A DNA stretch of 64,000 nt. Origin: Nocardioides panzhihuensis (GTDB taxonomy: Bacteria; Actinomycetota; Actinomycetes; Propionibacteriales; Nocardioidaceae). Made by a program: the position numbers and the translations under genes. The DNA lies in NCBI RefSeq assembly GCF_013408335.1, contig NZ_JACBZR010000001.1, positions 6,067,596 to 6,131,595 on the forward strand. The letters run 5' to 3'. Numbering within the stretch: position 1 is the first letter of the stretch; each line of letters begins with the position of its first letter. Below the pieces are notes generated by a model. It saw only the letters and a program-made list of their open reading frames with translations. It searched no databases and was not told the origin of the DNA. This document shows, one piece after another, positions 18,995-27,643 of the stretch.

Positions 18995-19770
18995 TGCCGA
19001 TCCTTCCTGACAGCACCGCGGTCGTCACCGGCGCCGCGGGCGGCATCGGCCGTGCCCTGGCCGCCCGCCTCGTCGCAGAGGGCGTTCGCGTCGTGGTCAA
19101 CGACATCGACGAGGTACGCCTGGCCGAGACCGCCGACCAGATCGGCGCCCATCCGGTGGCCGGTGACGCGGCTTCGGTCGAGGGCGTCGCCCGCCTCGTC
19201 GAGGCGGCCAAGGAGCACCTCGGTCAGATCGACACGTGGTACGGAAATGCCGGCATCGACCGCGGCTTCGGTCTGGACTGTCCCGAGGAGGACTGGCAGG
19301 CGTCGCACGAGGTCAATGTGATGGCGCACGTCCGGGCGGCCCGGCTCCTCGTCCCCGAGTGGGTCGAGCGAGGCTCCGGTCGCTACGTGGTGACGGCAAG
19401 CGCGGCGGGGCTGCTGATGATGGTCGGTACGCCGACCTACTCGGTAACCAAGCACGCCGCGGTCGCCTTCGCGGAGTGGCTCTCGGTGACCTACCGCCAC
19501 CGCGGGATCGTCGTCCAGGCGATCTGCCCGCAGGGCGTACAGACCGGCATGCTCGAGCGGTCGGGACAGATGGCTAGCCTGCTCAGTCGCGACGGAGCGC
19601 TGACGCCCGAGCAGGTCGCCGACTCGGCCTGGGAGGCGACGATCGACGACCGCTTCCTGGTGCTGCCGCACCCCGAGGTGGGCGACTACTACGCCGCACG
19701 GGCGACGCAGACCGACAAGTGGCTCGGCGGGATGAACCGACTCTGGCAGCACGTGGAAGGACAGGTATGA
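18994..19770 (+). CDS. SDR family oxidoreductase, paralogue of the gene at 32697
   Basis: The 258-residue short-chain dehydrogenase has TGAAGGIGR near residue 12, WYGNAGIDRG in place of the usual NNAG, and an intact YSVTK catalytic pair (Tyr149, Lys153). It overlaps the preceding gene by ATGA and the following gene by ATGA, so translation is coupled. The closest relative in the window is the SDR at 32697, with matching WYGNAG, EWLSVTYRH and C-terminal sequences. Substrate is unknown. Confidence 0.9.
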   Translation: MPILPDSTAVVTGAAGGIGRALAARLVAEGVRVVVNDIDEVRLAETADQIGAHPVAGDAASVEGVARLVEAAKEHLGQIDTWYGNAGIDRGFGLDCPEEDWQASHEVNVMAHVRAARLLVPEWVERGSGRYVVTASAAGLLMMVGTPTYSVTKHAAVAFAEWLSVTYRHRGIVVQAICPQGVQTGMLERSGQMASLLSRDGALTPEQVADSAWEATIDDRFLVLPHPEVGDYYAARATQTDKWLGGMNRLWQHVEGQV

Positions 19771-20756
19771 AGGCATGGCGCATCGGCTCGCTCGGCGAGC
19801 CCAAGGACGTGATGAGGCTCGAGGAGGTGGCCGACCCGACGCCGGGAGCCGGACAGCTCGTCGTGAAGGTGCTGGCCAGCCCGGCGAACTTCCCCGACGT
19901 ACTCATGTGCCGCGGCCTCTACCAGGTCAAGCCCGAGCTGCCGTTCACCGCCGGTGTCGAGCTGTGCGGTGAGGTGGTCGCGCTCGGCGAAGGCGTGGAC
20001 GCGTTCCAGATCGGGGACCGCGTGATCGGCGGCGGGTCGCTGCCGTACGGCGGCTTCGGTGAGCTCGCGCTGATGGACGCTGCGACCACCTTCCCGGCGC
20101 CGGAGGCGCTCAGCGACGCCGAGGCGTCGAGCCTCTACATCGGCTACCAGACCGGTTGGTTCGCGCTTCACCGCCGTGCGAACATCCAGCCCGGCGAGAC
20201 GCTGCTCGTGCATGCCGCGGCGGGCGGGGTCGGCAGCGCCGCGATCCAGCTCGGCAAGGCCGCCGGGGCCACGGTGATCGGCGTGGTCGGTGGACCGGAG
20301 AAGGCCGAGGTCGCGAAGAAGCTCGGCGCGGACGTGGTCATCGACCGTCACACAGAGGACTTCGTCAAGGTGGTCAAGGAGGTCACCGGCGGCAAGGGCG
20401 CCGACGTGATCTACGACCCCGTCGGCGGCGACACCTACGACCGCTCGACCAAGTGCATCGCCTTCGAGGGCCGGATCCTGATCATCGGCTTCGCCGGCGG
20501 CCGGATCCAGGAGGCCGCGCTCAACCACTCGCTGATCAAGAACTACTCGATCGTCGGGCTCCACTGGGGTCTCTACAACGCGCTCGCGCCCGAGCTGGTC
20601 GCCGAGTGCCACCGCGAGCTCACCCGGATGGCGGCCGAAGGCTCGATCAAGCCGCTGGTCAGCGAGACGCTGTCCTTGGAGCAGGTGGCCGACGGCGTAC
20701 AGCGCTTGGCGGACGGCGAGACCGTGGGCCGGGTCGTCTACGGGGCGAGGTCATGA
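19767..20756 (+). CDS. NADPH:quinone oxidoreductase family protein (zinc-free MDR)
   Basis: The 329-residue protein belongs to the medium-chain reductase family: N-terminal GroES-like fold (GVELCGEVVALGEGV) and a Rossmann domain with LLVHAAAGGVGSAAIQLGKAAGA. The zinc-binding Cys/His residues of alcohol dehydrogenases are absent, as in quinone reductases and enoyl reductases. The ATG at 19767 overlaps the previous stop. In this operon an enoyl-CoA or quinone reductase role is plausible. Confidence 0.9.
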   Translation: MKAWRIGSLGEPKDVMRLEEVADPTPGAGQLVVKVLASPANFPDVLMCRGLYQVKPELPFTAGVELCGEVVALGEGVDAFQIGDRVIGGGSLPYGGFGELALMDAATTFPAPEALSDAEASSLYIGYQTGWFALHRRANIQPGETLLVHAAAGGVGSAAIQLGKAAGATVIGVVGGPEKAEVAKKLGADVVIDRHTEDFVKVVKEVTGGKGADVIYDPVGGDTYDRSTKCIAFEGRILIIGFAGGRIQEAALNHSLIKNYSIVGLHWGLYNALAPELVAECHRELTRMAAEGSIKPLVSETLSLEQVADGVQRLADGETVGRVVYGARS

Positions 20757-21403
20757 CGGCCACGGGTCTCCGGGCGGTCATCTTCGACTACGGCGGGGTG
20801 CTGACCACGCCCATCGGCGACTCGATCCGGACCTGGCTGGAGGCCGACGGCATCAAACCGGAGAGCTTCACGACGGTGCTGAAGGAGTGGCTCGGCCGCT
20901 ACGCCGACGCCGGCACCCCGATCCACCGCCTCGAGCTCGGTGAGCTCTCGGTCAAGGAGTTCGACAGCCTCCTGGCGGCTCGCCTGGAGACGTACGACGG
21001 TAGCCCGGTCCATCCCGAGGGCGTCCTGTCTCGGCTCTTCGCCGGGATGCAGCCCAACCCGGAGATGTTCGCGCTGGCCGAGGAGCTCCGCGACGCCGGC
21101 ATCCGACTGGCGCTGCTCTCCAACAGCTGGGGCAACTTCTACCCCCGCAAGCAGGTCGACGCGCTGTTCGAGGTCGTGGTGATCTCCGAGGAGGTCGCCA
21201 TGCGGAAGCCGGAGCCACCGATCTTCGCCCGCACCCTGAGCCGGCTCGGTCTCTCGGCTGAGGAGTGCCTCTTCATCGACGACGCAGAGCCCAACGTCCT
21301 GGGCGCCCGGGCGGTCGGTCTCGACGCACTGCTGCACACAGACCCGGCGAGCACCCGCGCCGCGCTCACCCGAATGATCCCCACCCTCGGAGGTGCCGCG
21401 TGA
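20753..21403 (+). CDS. HAD-family phosphatase (ACAD10 N-terminal-domain type)
   Basis: The 216-residue protein is a haloacid-dehalogenase hydrolase of the epoxide-hydrolase-N-like subgroup. It shows motif I IFDYGGVLTTP, motif II LLSNSWG, motif III Lys in MRKPEPPIF and motif IV FIDDAEPNVLGA. It overlaps the previous stop (ATGA) and the next start (GTGA). In animal ACAD10 a HAD domain of this type precedes the kinase and dehydrogenase domains, and the same order is seen here as separate genes. Confidence 0.9.
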   Translation: MTATGLRAVIFDYGGVLTTPIGDSIRTWLEADGIKPESFTTVLKEWLGRYADAGTPIHRLELGELSVKEFDSLLAARLETYDGSPVHPEGVLSRLFAGMQPNPEMFALAEELRDAGIRLALLSNSWGNFYPRKQVDALFEVVVISEEVAMRKPEPPIFARTLSRLGLSAEECLFIDDAEPNVLGARAVGLDALLHTDPASTRAALTRMIPTLGGAA

Positions 21404-22482
21404 CGGCCGAATCGCTGCCCGGACTCGACCTGGACCGGCTCGGCCCCTGGCTGGCCGAGAACCTCGACGGGGTCTCGACAGGCTCGGGGCCACTCCGTTC
21501 AGACCCCGATGGAAGCCTGAGCGCCACCCACATCTCCGGCGGCAAGTCCAACCTGACGTACGTCGTCTCCGACGGCACTCACGAGTGGATCGTCCGGCGC
21601 CCGCCGCTGGGTCACGTCCTCGCCACCGCGCACGACATGAAGCGGGAGCACACCGTGATCACCGCGCTGCGCGACACCGACGTGCCGGTGCCGCACACCT
21701 ACGCGTTCTGCAGCGACGAGGAGGTGCTCGGGGCGCCGTTCTACGTGATGGAGAAGGTCGACGGCCGGCCCTACCGGTACGCCCGCGAGCTCGAGCCGCT
21801 CGGCTCCGAGCGGACCCGGGCGATCTCGGAGCAGCTCATCGACGTGATGGCCGCGCTGCACGGGGTCGACCCCGCCGACGTCGGGCTGAGCGAGTTCGGC
21901 CGCCCCGAGGGTTTCCTCTCGCGACAGGTCAGGCGCTGGAAGAAGCAGCTCGAGGCGTCCCACTCCCGCGACCTGCCCGCTGCCGACGAGCTCCACTCGC
22001 TGCTGGAGGCGCGGGTGGGAGCCGCTGAGGCTGCCTCGACCGGGCCGGGGATCGTGCACGGCGACTACCGGCTCGACAACGTACTCACCGACAGCACGGA
22101 CCGGATCCGCGCTGTCGTCGACTGGGAGATGGCCACGCTCGGCGACCCGGTCACCGACCTGGCGATCCTGCTCACCTACCAGCAGATGGCCACGGTCTCC
22201 GGCGACGCCACCGTGACCGACGTCAGCAACGCTCCCGGCTGGCTCACCGAGGACGAGATCATCGCCCGCTACGACGCCGCCAGCCCGCGTGACCTGAGCG
22301 AGTTCGGCTTCTACCGCGGGCTGGCCGCCTACAAGCTCGCCGCGATTCTCGAGGGGATCCACTACCGCTACCTGAAGGGCCAGACCGTGGGGCCTGGTTT
22401 CGAAACGATCGGGGACGGTATCCACCCGCTCCTCGACATGGGCATCAACGCTATGAAGGAGAACACAGGGCGTGTCTCCTAG
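21400..22482 (+). CDS. Aminoglycoside-phosphotransferase-fold kinase (ACAD10/11 and LvaA type)
   Basis: The 360-residue protein has a kinase fold with Brenner-type HGDYRLDNVL (catalytic Asp) and the metal-binding DWEMATLGDPVTDLA. This matches the kinase domain of ACAD10/ACAD11 and LvaA, which phosphorylate the 4-hydroxyl of 4-hydroxyacyl-CoA esters. The GTG at 21400 overlaps the HAD stop and follows GGAGG. Residues about 24-36 come from a short stretch with GGTCTCGACAGGCTCG, a degenerate REP half-element read in frame. The last codons and stop lie inside a MITE-like element. Confidence 0.9.
   Translation: MTAESLPGLDLDRLGPWLAENLDGVSTGSGPLRSDPDGSLSATHISGGKSNLTYVVSDGTHEWIVRRPPLGHVLATAHDMKREHTVITALRDTDVPVPHTYAFCSDEEVLGAPFYVMEKVDGRPYRYARELEPLGSERTRAISEQLIDVMAALHGVDPADVGLSEFGRPEGFLSRQVRRWKKQLEASHSRDLPAADELHSLLEARVGAAEAASTGPGIVHGDYRLDNVLTDSTDRIRAVVDWEMATLGDPVTDLAILLTYQQMATVSGDATVTDVSNAPGWLTEDEIIARYDAASPRDLSEFGFYRGLAAYKLAAILEGIHYRYLKGQTVGPGFETIGDGIHPLLDMGINAMKENTGRVS
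21469..21507. repeat. Degenerate REP half-element inside the kinase gene
   Basis: GGGGTCTCGACAGGCTCG starts at 21469, and AGACCCC at 21501-21507 complements its start GGGGTCT. The GGTCTCGACA core matches the arms of elements A-C and the 43-bp repeats. It is translated in frame near the N-terminus of the kinase. Confidence 0.45.
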
Positions 22483-22628
22483 TCCATCGGCTGCTACGCG
22501 GCGCCCAGCACGCACGCTGGCCGCGTTGTCGTCGATCGACAGGCAACCCCGGCCTGCCTCCTCCTCCGCCTTGCCATCGCACGCACTGGGCGCCGCTCGC
22601 GACGCCCCTGAACTAGGAGACACACCCT
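22467..22628. mobile_element. 162-bp MITE-like element with 17-bp terminal inverted repeats
   Basis: Terminal arms 22467-22483 (AGGGCGTGTCTCCTAGT) and 22612-22628 are inverted with one mismatch. A nested perfect 11-bp inverted repeat (22498-22508 and 22586-22596, GCGGCGCCCAG) suggests a long foldback. There is no transposase. The left end encodes the last residues and TAG stop of the kinase; the right end provides AGGAG 10 nt before the ATG of the next gene. No target-site duplication is evident. Confidence 0.65.
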
Positions 22629-22629
22629 G

Positions 22630-23862
22630 ATGGATTTCGCACCCGACGCCAGGACCGAGGAGCTCGTCGCCTCGTTGCAGGACTTCCAGAAGACGCACGT
22701 CGAGCCGAACGAGGCGGTCTTCCACGAGCAGCTCGCGGCCCAGGACGACAAGTGGGCCTGGGACACCGTCCCTGTCCTCGGCGAGATCCGCGCCGAGGCC
22801 CGCAAGCGTGGCCTGTGGAACCTCTTCCTCCCCGGTGAAGGCGGCGCCGGGCTGACCAACCTGCAGTACGCCCCGCTGGCCGAGATCACCGGCCGCAGCC
22901 ACCTCGGGCCGGCCGCCCTCAACTGCGCGGCGCCCGACACCGGCAACATGGAGGTGCTGCACGACTTCGGCAACGACGCGCAGCAGAAGGAGTGGCTCGA
23001 GCCGCTTCTGGAGGGACAGATCCGCAGCGCCTTCGCGATGACCGAGCCGGCCGTCGCATCCTCCGACGCGACGAACATCGAGACCTCGATCGTGGCCGAC
23101 GGCGATGCGTACGTCGTCAACGGCCGCAAGTGGTGGATCACCGGGGCGATGAACCCCAACGCCAAGATCCTCATCGTGATGGGCAAGACCGACCCGACCG
23201 CCGAGCGCCACAAGCAGCAGTCGATGATCCTGGTGCCCCGGGACACCCCGGGTCTGGAGATCAAGCGTGGGATGGAGGTCTTCGGCTACGACGACCACGA
23301 CCACGGCGGTCACGCCGAGCTGACCTTCTCCGACGTCCGGGTGCCGGCGGGCAACCTCATCGGGACCGAGGGGATGGGCTTCGCGATCGCGCAGGCGCGC
23401 CTGGGTCCGGGCCGTATCCACCACTGCATGCGTTCCATCGGGCTCGCCGAGCGGGCGATCGAGCTGATGTGCGCCCGGGTCGAGGACCGGGTCGCCTTCG
23501 GCAAGCCGCTCTCCGAGCAGGGAGTGATCCGGGACTGGATCGCCGAGTCCCGGGTGCGGATCGAGCAACTGCGGCTCCTCGTCCTCAAGACCGCCTGGCT
23601 GATGGACACCGTCGGCAACAAGGGCGCCCACACCGAGATCCAGGCGATCAAGATCGCCACCCCGGCGACCGTCCAGTGGATCCTCGACAAGGCCATCCAG
23701 GCGCACGGCGCCGGCGGGCTCTCGCAGGACTTCCCGCTGGCCCGCGCCTACGCCGGGATCCGGACCCTCCGGTTCGCCGACGGCCCCGACGAGGTTCACA
23801 AGAACGCGTTGGCGAAGGCGGAGCTGCGCAAGCAGGCCGCTCGCCGGGAAGGACGACAGTGA
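22630..23862 (+). CDS. Acyl-CoA dehydrogenase, ACAD10/ACAD11 type
   Basis: The 410-residue flavoenzyme matches the dehydrogenase domain of ACAD11 closely by motif: [72 protein letters not shown] and [18 protein letters not shown]. In the ACAD10/11 and Lva pathways this enzyme acts on the 4-phosphoacyl-CoA made by the partner kinase, giving an enoyl-CoA after phosphate loss. The ATG at 22630 uses a ribosome binding site located in the MITE-like element. It overlaps the next gene by 1 bp. Confidence 0.93.
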   Translation: MDFAPDARTEELVASLQDFQKTHVEPNEAVFHEQLAAQDDKWAWDTVPVLGEIRAEARKRGLWNLFLPGEGGAGLTNLQYAPLAEITGRSHLGPAALNCAAPDTGNMEVLHDFGNDAQQKEWLEPLLEGQIRSAFAMTEPAVASSDATNIETSIVADGDAYVVNGRKWWITGAMNPNAKILIVMGKTDPTAERHKQQSMILVPRDTPGLEIKRGMEVFGYDDHDHGGHAELTFSDVRVPAGNLIGTEGMGFAIAQARLGPGRIHHCMRSIGLAERAIELMCARVEDRVAFGKPLSEQGVIRDWIAESRVRIEQLRLLVLKTAWLMDTVGNKGAHTEIQAIKIATPATVQWILDKAIQAHGAGGLSQDFPLARAYAGIRTLRFADGPDEVHKNALAKAELRKQAARREGRQ

Positions 23863-25061
23863 TGTCGCACGACAGCGAGCTCGACAGGCTCGGCCGGCTG
23901 GTCGCCGAGTTCCTGGCAGAGCATCCGGTCGAGACGACCGAGCCGAGCGCCTTCCTGCACGCCCGTTATCGGGCCGGCCTGGCCTGGGTCGCCTTCCCGG
24001 AGTGCCACGGCGGGCTCGGGCTGTCCCGGGCGATGCAGCCGAAGGTCGACAAGCTCTTCGCGGCAGCCGGTGCCCCCGACAACAACCCGCGGCGCAACGG
24101 GATCGGGCTCGGCATGGCCGCGCCGACGATCCTCGCCTACGGCACCCCGGAGCAGAAGTCTCGGTTCCTGGAGCCGCTGTGGTGCGGTGACGAGATCTGG
24201 TGCCAGCTCTTCTCCGAGCCCGGCGCCGGCTCCGACCTCGCCGGGCTGGCCACCCGGGCGGTCCTCGACGGTGACGAGTGGGTCGTCAACGGGCAGAAGG
24301 TGTGGACTTCTGGGGCCCACAACGCGGACTACGCGATCCTGGTCGCCCGCACCGATCCGGACGTTCCGAAACACCGCGGCCTCACCTACTTCTTGTGCGA
24401 TATGCACGATCCGGGCGTCGAGGTGCGGCCGCTGCGCCAGATCACGGGCGAGGCGGAGTTCAACGAGGTCTTCCTGACCGACGTGAGGATCCCTGACGCC
24501 CACCGGCTCGGTGCGGTCGGCCAGGGCTGGGAGGTCGCCAACGCCACCCTCAACAACGAGCGCGTCGCCATCGGTGGCGCCGCCATGCCTCGTGAGGGCG
24601 GGTTGCTCGGCATCGTCGCCGAGTCGTGGCGTACGCAGCCGGACAACCACACCCCGGAGCTGCGCGACCGGCTCTTGAAGCTGTGGGTCGAGTCGGAGGT
24701 GGCTCGGCTCACCGGGACGCGGCTGCGGCAGAAGCTGGCCGTCGGCCAACCCGGTCCCGAGGGGTCGGCGATGAAGCTGACGTTCGCCAACATCAACCAG
24801 CGGCTCACCGGGCTCGATCTCGAGCTCAGCGGTGAGGACGGCCTCCGCTACGAGGACGGTGACGGCTGGGCGATGGTCCGGCCCGAGCACGTCGACTTCG
24901 CCGGACGCGACGCCGTCTACCGCTACCTGCGCACCAAGGGCAACTCCATCGAGGGCGGCACCTCGGAGATCCTGCGCAACATCGTCGCCGAGCGCGTCCT
25001 CGGCCTCCCCGGCGAGCACCGGGTCGACAAGGACGTCGCCTGGAAGGCCATCCCCCGATGA
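23862..25061 (+). CDS. Acyl-CoA dehydrogenase (FadE-like, probable alpha subunit)
   Basis: This 399-residue protein has the acyl-CoA dehydrogenase layout: FPECHGGLGLS, LFSEPGAGSDLAGLATRA, WVVNGQKVWTSGA and the C-terminal NSIEGGTSEILRNIVAERVLGLP. It resembles FadE subunits of actinobacterial steroid and side-chain degradation that form alpha2-beta2 complexes with a shorter partner. The ATG at 23862 overlaps the previous stop (TGATG). The neighbouring gene at 25103 is the likely partner. Confidence 0.9.
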   Translation: MSHDSELDRLGRLVAEFLAEHPVETTEPSAFLHARYRAGLAWVAFPECHGGLGLSRAMQPKVDKLFAAAGAPDNNPRRNGIGLGMAAPTILAYGTPEQKSRFLEPLWCGDEIWCQLFSEPGAGSDLAGLATRAVLDGDEWVVNGQKVWTSGAHNADYAILVARTDPDVPKHRGLTYFLCDMHDPGVEVRPLRQITGEAEFNEVFLTDVRIPDAHRLGAVGQGWEVANATLNNERVAIGGAAMPREGGLLGIVAESWRTQPDNHTPELRDRLLKLWVESEVARLTGTRLRQKLAVGQPGPEGSAMKLTFANINQRLTGLDLELSGEDGLRYEDGDGWAMVRPEHVDFAGRDAVYRYLRTKGNSIEGGTSEILRNIVAERVLGLPGEHRVDKDVAWKAIPR

Positions 25062-25102
25062 GCACCGCATCGATGAGCCCAGCCCCGATGAAGGAGTCCG
25101 CG

Positions 25103-26206
25103 ATGAGCACAGTCGACGTCGAGCTGCTCGACAACGAGGTCGATGTCGACCTGCGTTCCACGGTCAGGTCGTTTCTGACCGAGCGCTGCGATCCGACGGA
25201 GGTCGTCAAGGCGTACGACGGCGACCGGTCGCTCACCCAGGTCCTGTGGAAGGGGCTGGCGGTCGAGCTCGGTCTCGCGGGGCTGCTGATCCCGGAGACG
25301 TACGGCGGTGCCGGAGCCTCTGCTCGCGAAGCCGCTGTGGTCCTGGAGGAGCTGGGCCGGGCGGCCGCTCCGGTGCCGTTCCTGACCAGCTCGGTGGTGG
25401 CCGCCTCGGTGCTGCTGGCCGGGCCGACCGAGGCAGGTGCCGATCTGCTCGCCGGGTTGGCCTCGGGGGAGCGGACCGCTGCCCTGACCGTGCCGCTGTC
25501 GACCGCGGCCTTCTCGGCGGCGGCCTCCTCCGGGGTCTCGGCGAGCTCGACCACCGTTCGCTCCGTGGCCGGAGCGTTGGAGGCGGACACCCTCCTGGTG
25601 CCGGTCGCGACGCCCGACGGCATCGAGATCCGGGCCCTCTCCGCCGAGCAGGCGACGATCACACCGGTCTCCTCGCTCGACATGACCCGTCAGCTCGCCG
25701 ACGTGACCGTCGACCCGGCGGCCGGAGAGGTGATGGTCGCGGCGGAGAACGGCGCCGACGCCGTAAGCGCCGGTCTGCTGGCCGGCGCCGCGCTGATGGC
25801 CTCCGAGCAGGTCGGGGCGGCGCAGTGGTGCTTGACCACGACGGTGGAGTACCTCAAGGTGCGGCGCCAGTTCGGCCGCATCGTCGGTGGCTACCAAGCG
25901 CTCAAGCACCGGCTCGCCGACCTCTACACCGGCGTCGAAGGAGCCGGTGCGGCCGCGCGCTACGCCGCCGGGGCGCTGGCCATCGGCAGCGCAGAAGAGG
26001 CCGAGATCGCGACCCACGTCGCGGCCGCGTACTGCGGTGATCTCGCCGTCACCGCGGCCGAGGAGGCGGTGCAGCTGCACGGCGGCATCGGGATGACGTG
26101 GGAGCACCCCGCCCACCTCTACCTCAAGCGGGCCAAGGCCGACCAGATCGCGTACGGCCTTCCGGGCGCCCACCGCGACCGCTTGGGGGCCATGGTCGAC
26201 ATCTGA
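25103..26206 (+). CDS. Acyl-CoA dehydrogenase (FadE-like, probable beta subunit)
   Basis: The 367-residue protein is shorter and more diverged than its neighbour: PETYGGAGASAREAAVVLEELGRAAAPVPF, VRRQFGRIVGGYQALKHRLAD and AVQLHGGIGMTWEHPAHLYLKRAK are seen, but it ends without the EGTSEI segment. Together with the preceding gene it fits a heterotetrameric FadE pair. Start ATG 25103 has GGAG at 6-nt spacing; in-frame ATGs at 25058, 25073 and 25088 also exist, and 25058 would overlap the previous stop. A hairpin ends the operon. Confidence 0.88.
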   Translation: MSTVDVELLDNEVDVDLRSTVRSFLTERCDPTEVVKAYDGDRSLTQVLWKGLAVELGLAGLLIPETYGGAGASAREAAVVLEELGRAAAPVPFLTSSVVAASVLLAGPTEAGADLLAGLASGERTAALTVPLSTAAFSAAASSGVSASSTTVRSVAGALEADTLLVPVATPDGIEIRALSAEQATITPVSSLDMTRQLADVTVDPAAGEVMVAAENGADAVSAGLLAGAALMASEQVGAAQWCLTTTVEYLKVRRQFGRIVGGYQALKHRLADLYTGVEGAGAAARYAAGALAIGSAEEAEIATHVAAAYCGDLAVTAAEEAVQLHGGIGMTWEHPAHLYLKRAKADQIAYGLPGAHRDRLGAMVDI

Positions 26207-26214
26207 TGCCGAAG

Positions 26215-26272
26215 CGTCACTCCGGTCGGCCGAGTTGGCACCACCGTGCCAACTCGGCCGACCGGAGTGACG
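26215..26272. terminator. Bidirectional terminator between convergent ACAD and PucR genes
   Basis: Arms 26215-26241 and 26246-26272 form a perfect 27-bp stem with loop CACC. It contains GTCGGCCGAGT and ends in AGTGACGTCTCG, as does the 68-bp palindrome at 18019-18086. Confidence 0.85.
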
Positions 26273-26278
26273 TCTCGG

Positions 26279-27493
26279 CTACTTCTCCAGGGCCATCAGC
26301 GCGAGCGCGAACAGGAGGCGGTCGTGGGGGTTGGTGATGCTTCTGCCGGTGAGGTCCTGGATCTGCTTGATGCGGTAGATGACCGTGTTGCGGTGGCAGA
26401 TCAGATCCTGGGCGGCGTGGGTGGGCGAGCCGCCGTGGGAGATGAGGGCGCGGAGCGTCGCCAGCAGCACGTCTGACTGGTGCGACGGCTGGGCCAGGAT
26501 CGGACCGAGGGTGCGGCGGACGAGCAGGTGGGAGACCGCGGGGGAGGCGGTCAGGAGCACCTGCGGGAGGCGCTCGTCGACGACCGCGATGTCCGTACGC
26601 CCCCGGGGCACCGTCTCGACCGTGTGCGTGGCGAGCTGGAAGGCCGTGCCGAAGCCGCTCAGGTCGTCGGCGGTGGCGACCCCGACCCGACCCGAGTTGC
26701 AGCCGGAGAGCTGTGCGACGAGGTCGGCGACGGCGTCCGCGACCGGTCGCGACCCCAGCGGGACCAGGCCGAAGTGGTGGTCACCGCGGACGTGCCAGAA
26801 CGACATCAGCCCGGCCTTCTCCAGCCGGTCGTCGGGGTTGCGCAGCGGTGAGTCACGGCTGCCGTCGAAGGCGGCGACGACGCAGGCCATCTGCGCGTCA
26901 GCGGCCACTCCGAGGATGTCCTGCACCTCGGCGGCGAAGGCCGGGTCGCCGCCACGGCCCTCCGCGAGCCCGTCCAGGAGCCGGCCCTGGAGCTGTAGGT
27001 CGCGACGCTGGAGCAGCGCCGCCTCCCTCCGGTAGGCCCCCGACATCACCGAGTTCTGCACGTCCAGGTCGGTCCAGACCTGGCGGCCGGCGAGGACCAT
27101 CACCCGGTCGTCGATCCCCAGGGCCTCCTGCTGATGGACCATCGCCTCCCACAGCATCCGGGTGCCGACGGTGTAGGCGTTGAGACAGAACTCCAGAGGT
27201 ACGCCCTGGCGCGCGCGCCGCCGACCGGTATCGCGCCACAGGTCGACGGGATTGGCTCCGGGAGTGAGCCCGGCCATGGCCCGGATACCGCGGCGTACGT
27301 GCTCTCGGGTGCTCGAGCGCAGGTCTGCTCGCACCGACGGATCGGCGTTCTGGTGCCACTCCGGCTGGATCGCGATCAGGGTCAGAGTGATGTCGTCGGC
27401 GATCGCATCGGCCTGGCTCACCAGGGAGGCCCAGGCACGCTCCACCAACGGACGAAGCTCCGCGTCGGGAGATGTGTCACGCATCACATCCAT
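26279..27493 (-). CDS. PucR/CdaR-family transcriptional regulator
   Basis: The 404-residue protein has a C-terminal PucR-type helix-turn-helix (about residues 345-400; RALISHGGSPTHAAQDLICHRNTVIYRIKQIQDLTG), a central GGDEF-like region and an N-terminal helical sensor region. This family activates catabolic genes in response to small effectors. The ATG at 27493 is chosen; ATG 27484 is also possible. It is divergent from the Liv-type transporter (150-bp gap) and convergent with the ACAD operon, so it likely controls one or both. Confidence 0.87.
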   Translation of the reverse strand: MDVMRDTSPDAELRPLVERAWASLVSQADAIADDITLTLIAIQPEWHQNADPSVRADLRSSTREHVRRGIRAMAGLTPGANPVDLWRDTGRRRARQGVPLEFCLNAYTVGTRMLWEAMVHQQEALGIDDRVMVLAGRQVWTDLDVQNSVMSGAYRREAALLQRRDLQLQGRLLDGLAEGRGGDPAFAAEVQDILGVAADAQMACVVAAFDGSRDSPLRNPDDRLEKAGLMSFWHVRGDHHFGLVPLGSRPVADAVADLVAQLSGCNSGRVGVATADDLSGFGTAFQLATHTVETVPRGRTDIAVVDERLPQVLLTASPAVSHLLVRRTLGPILAQPSHQSDVLLATLRALISHGGSPTHAAQDLICHRNTVIYRIKQIQDLTGRSITNPHDRLLFALALMALEK

Positions 27494-27568
27494 GTGCGGA
27501 GCGTCCCACGGCGACTGCCGCCTCCGCCAGCGAACCCGGGAATCCCGGACGGAGCGCCCGAAAGATTT

Positions 27569-27576
27569 TGTGCACA
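27569..27576. promoter_or_regulatory. Candidate regulator site between pucR-like and livG-like genes
   Basis: TGTGCACA is a perfect 8-bp palindrome within TTTTGTGCACATTGCC, and TGTTGTGCGG follows about 15 bp later. This AT-richer patch, including TATAT, is the likely divergent promoter. Confidence 0.3.
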
Positions 27577-27643
27577 TTGCCTATATCCCCTGTTGTGCGG
27601 AGAGTCCAAAGTGAGAGCCGTCACATAGGGTGAAGGGAGCACG

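Noticed and set aside
21499..23799. 766-codon minus-strand frame opposite the kinase and acyl-CoA dehydrogenase
   Set aside because: It crosses two clear genes and the MITE-like element without any motif; a chance frame in GC-rich DNA.
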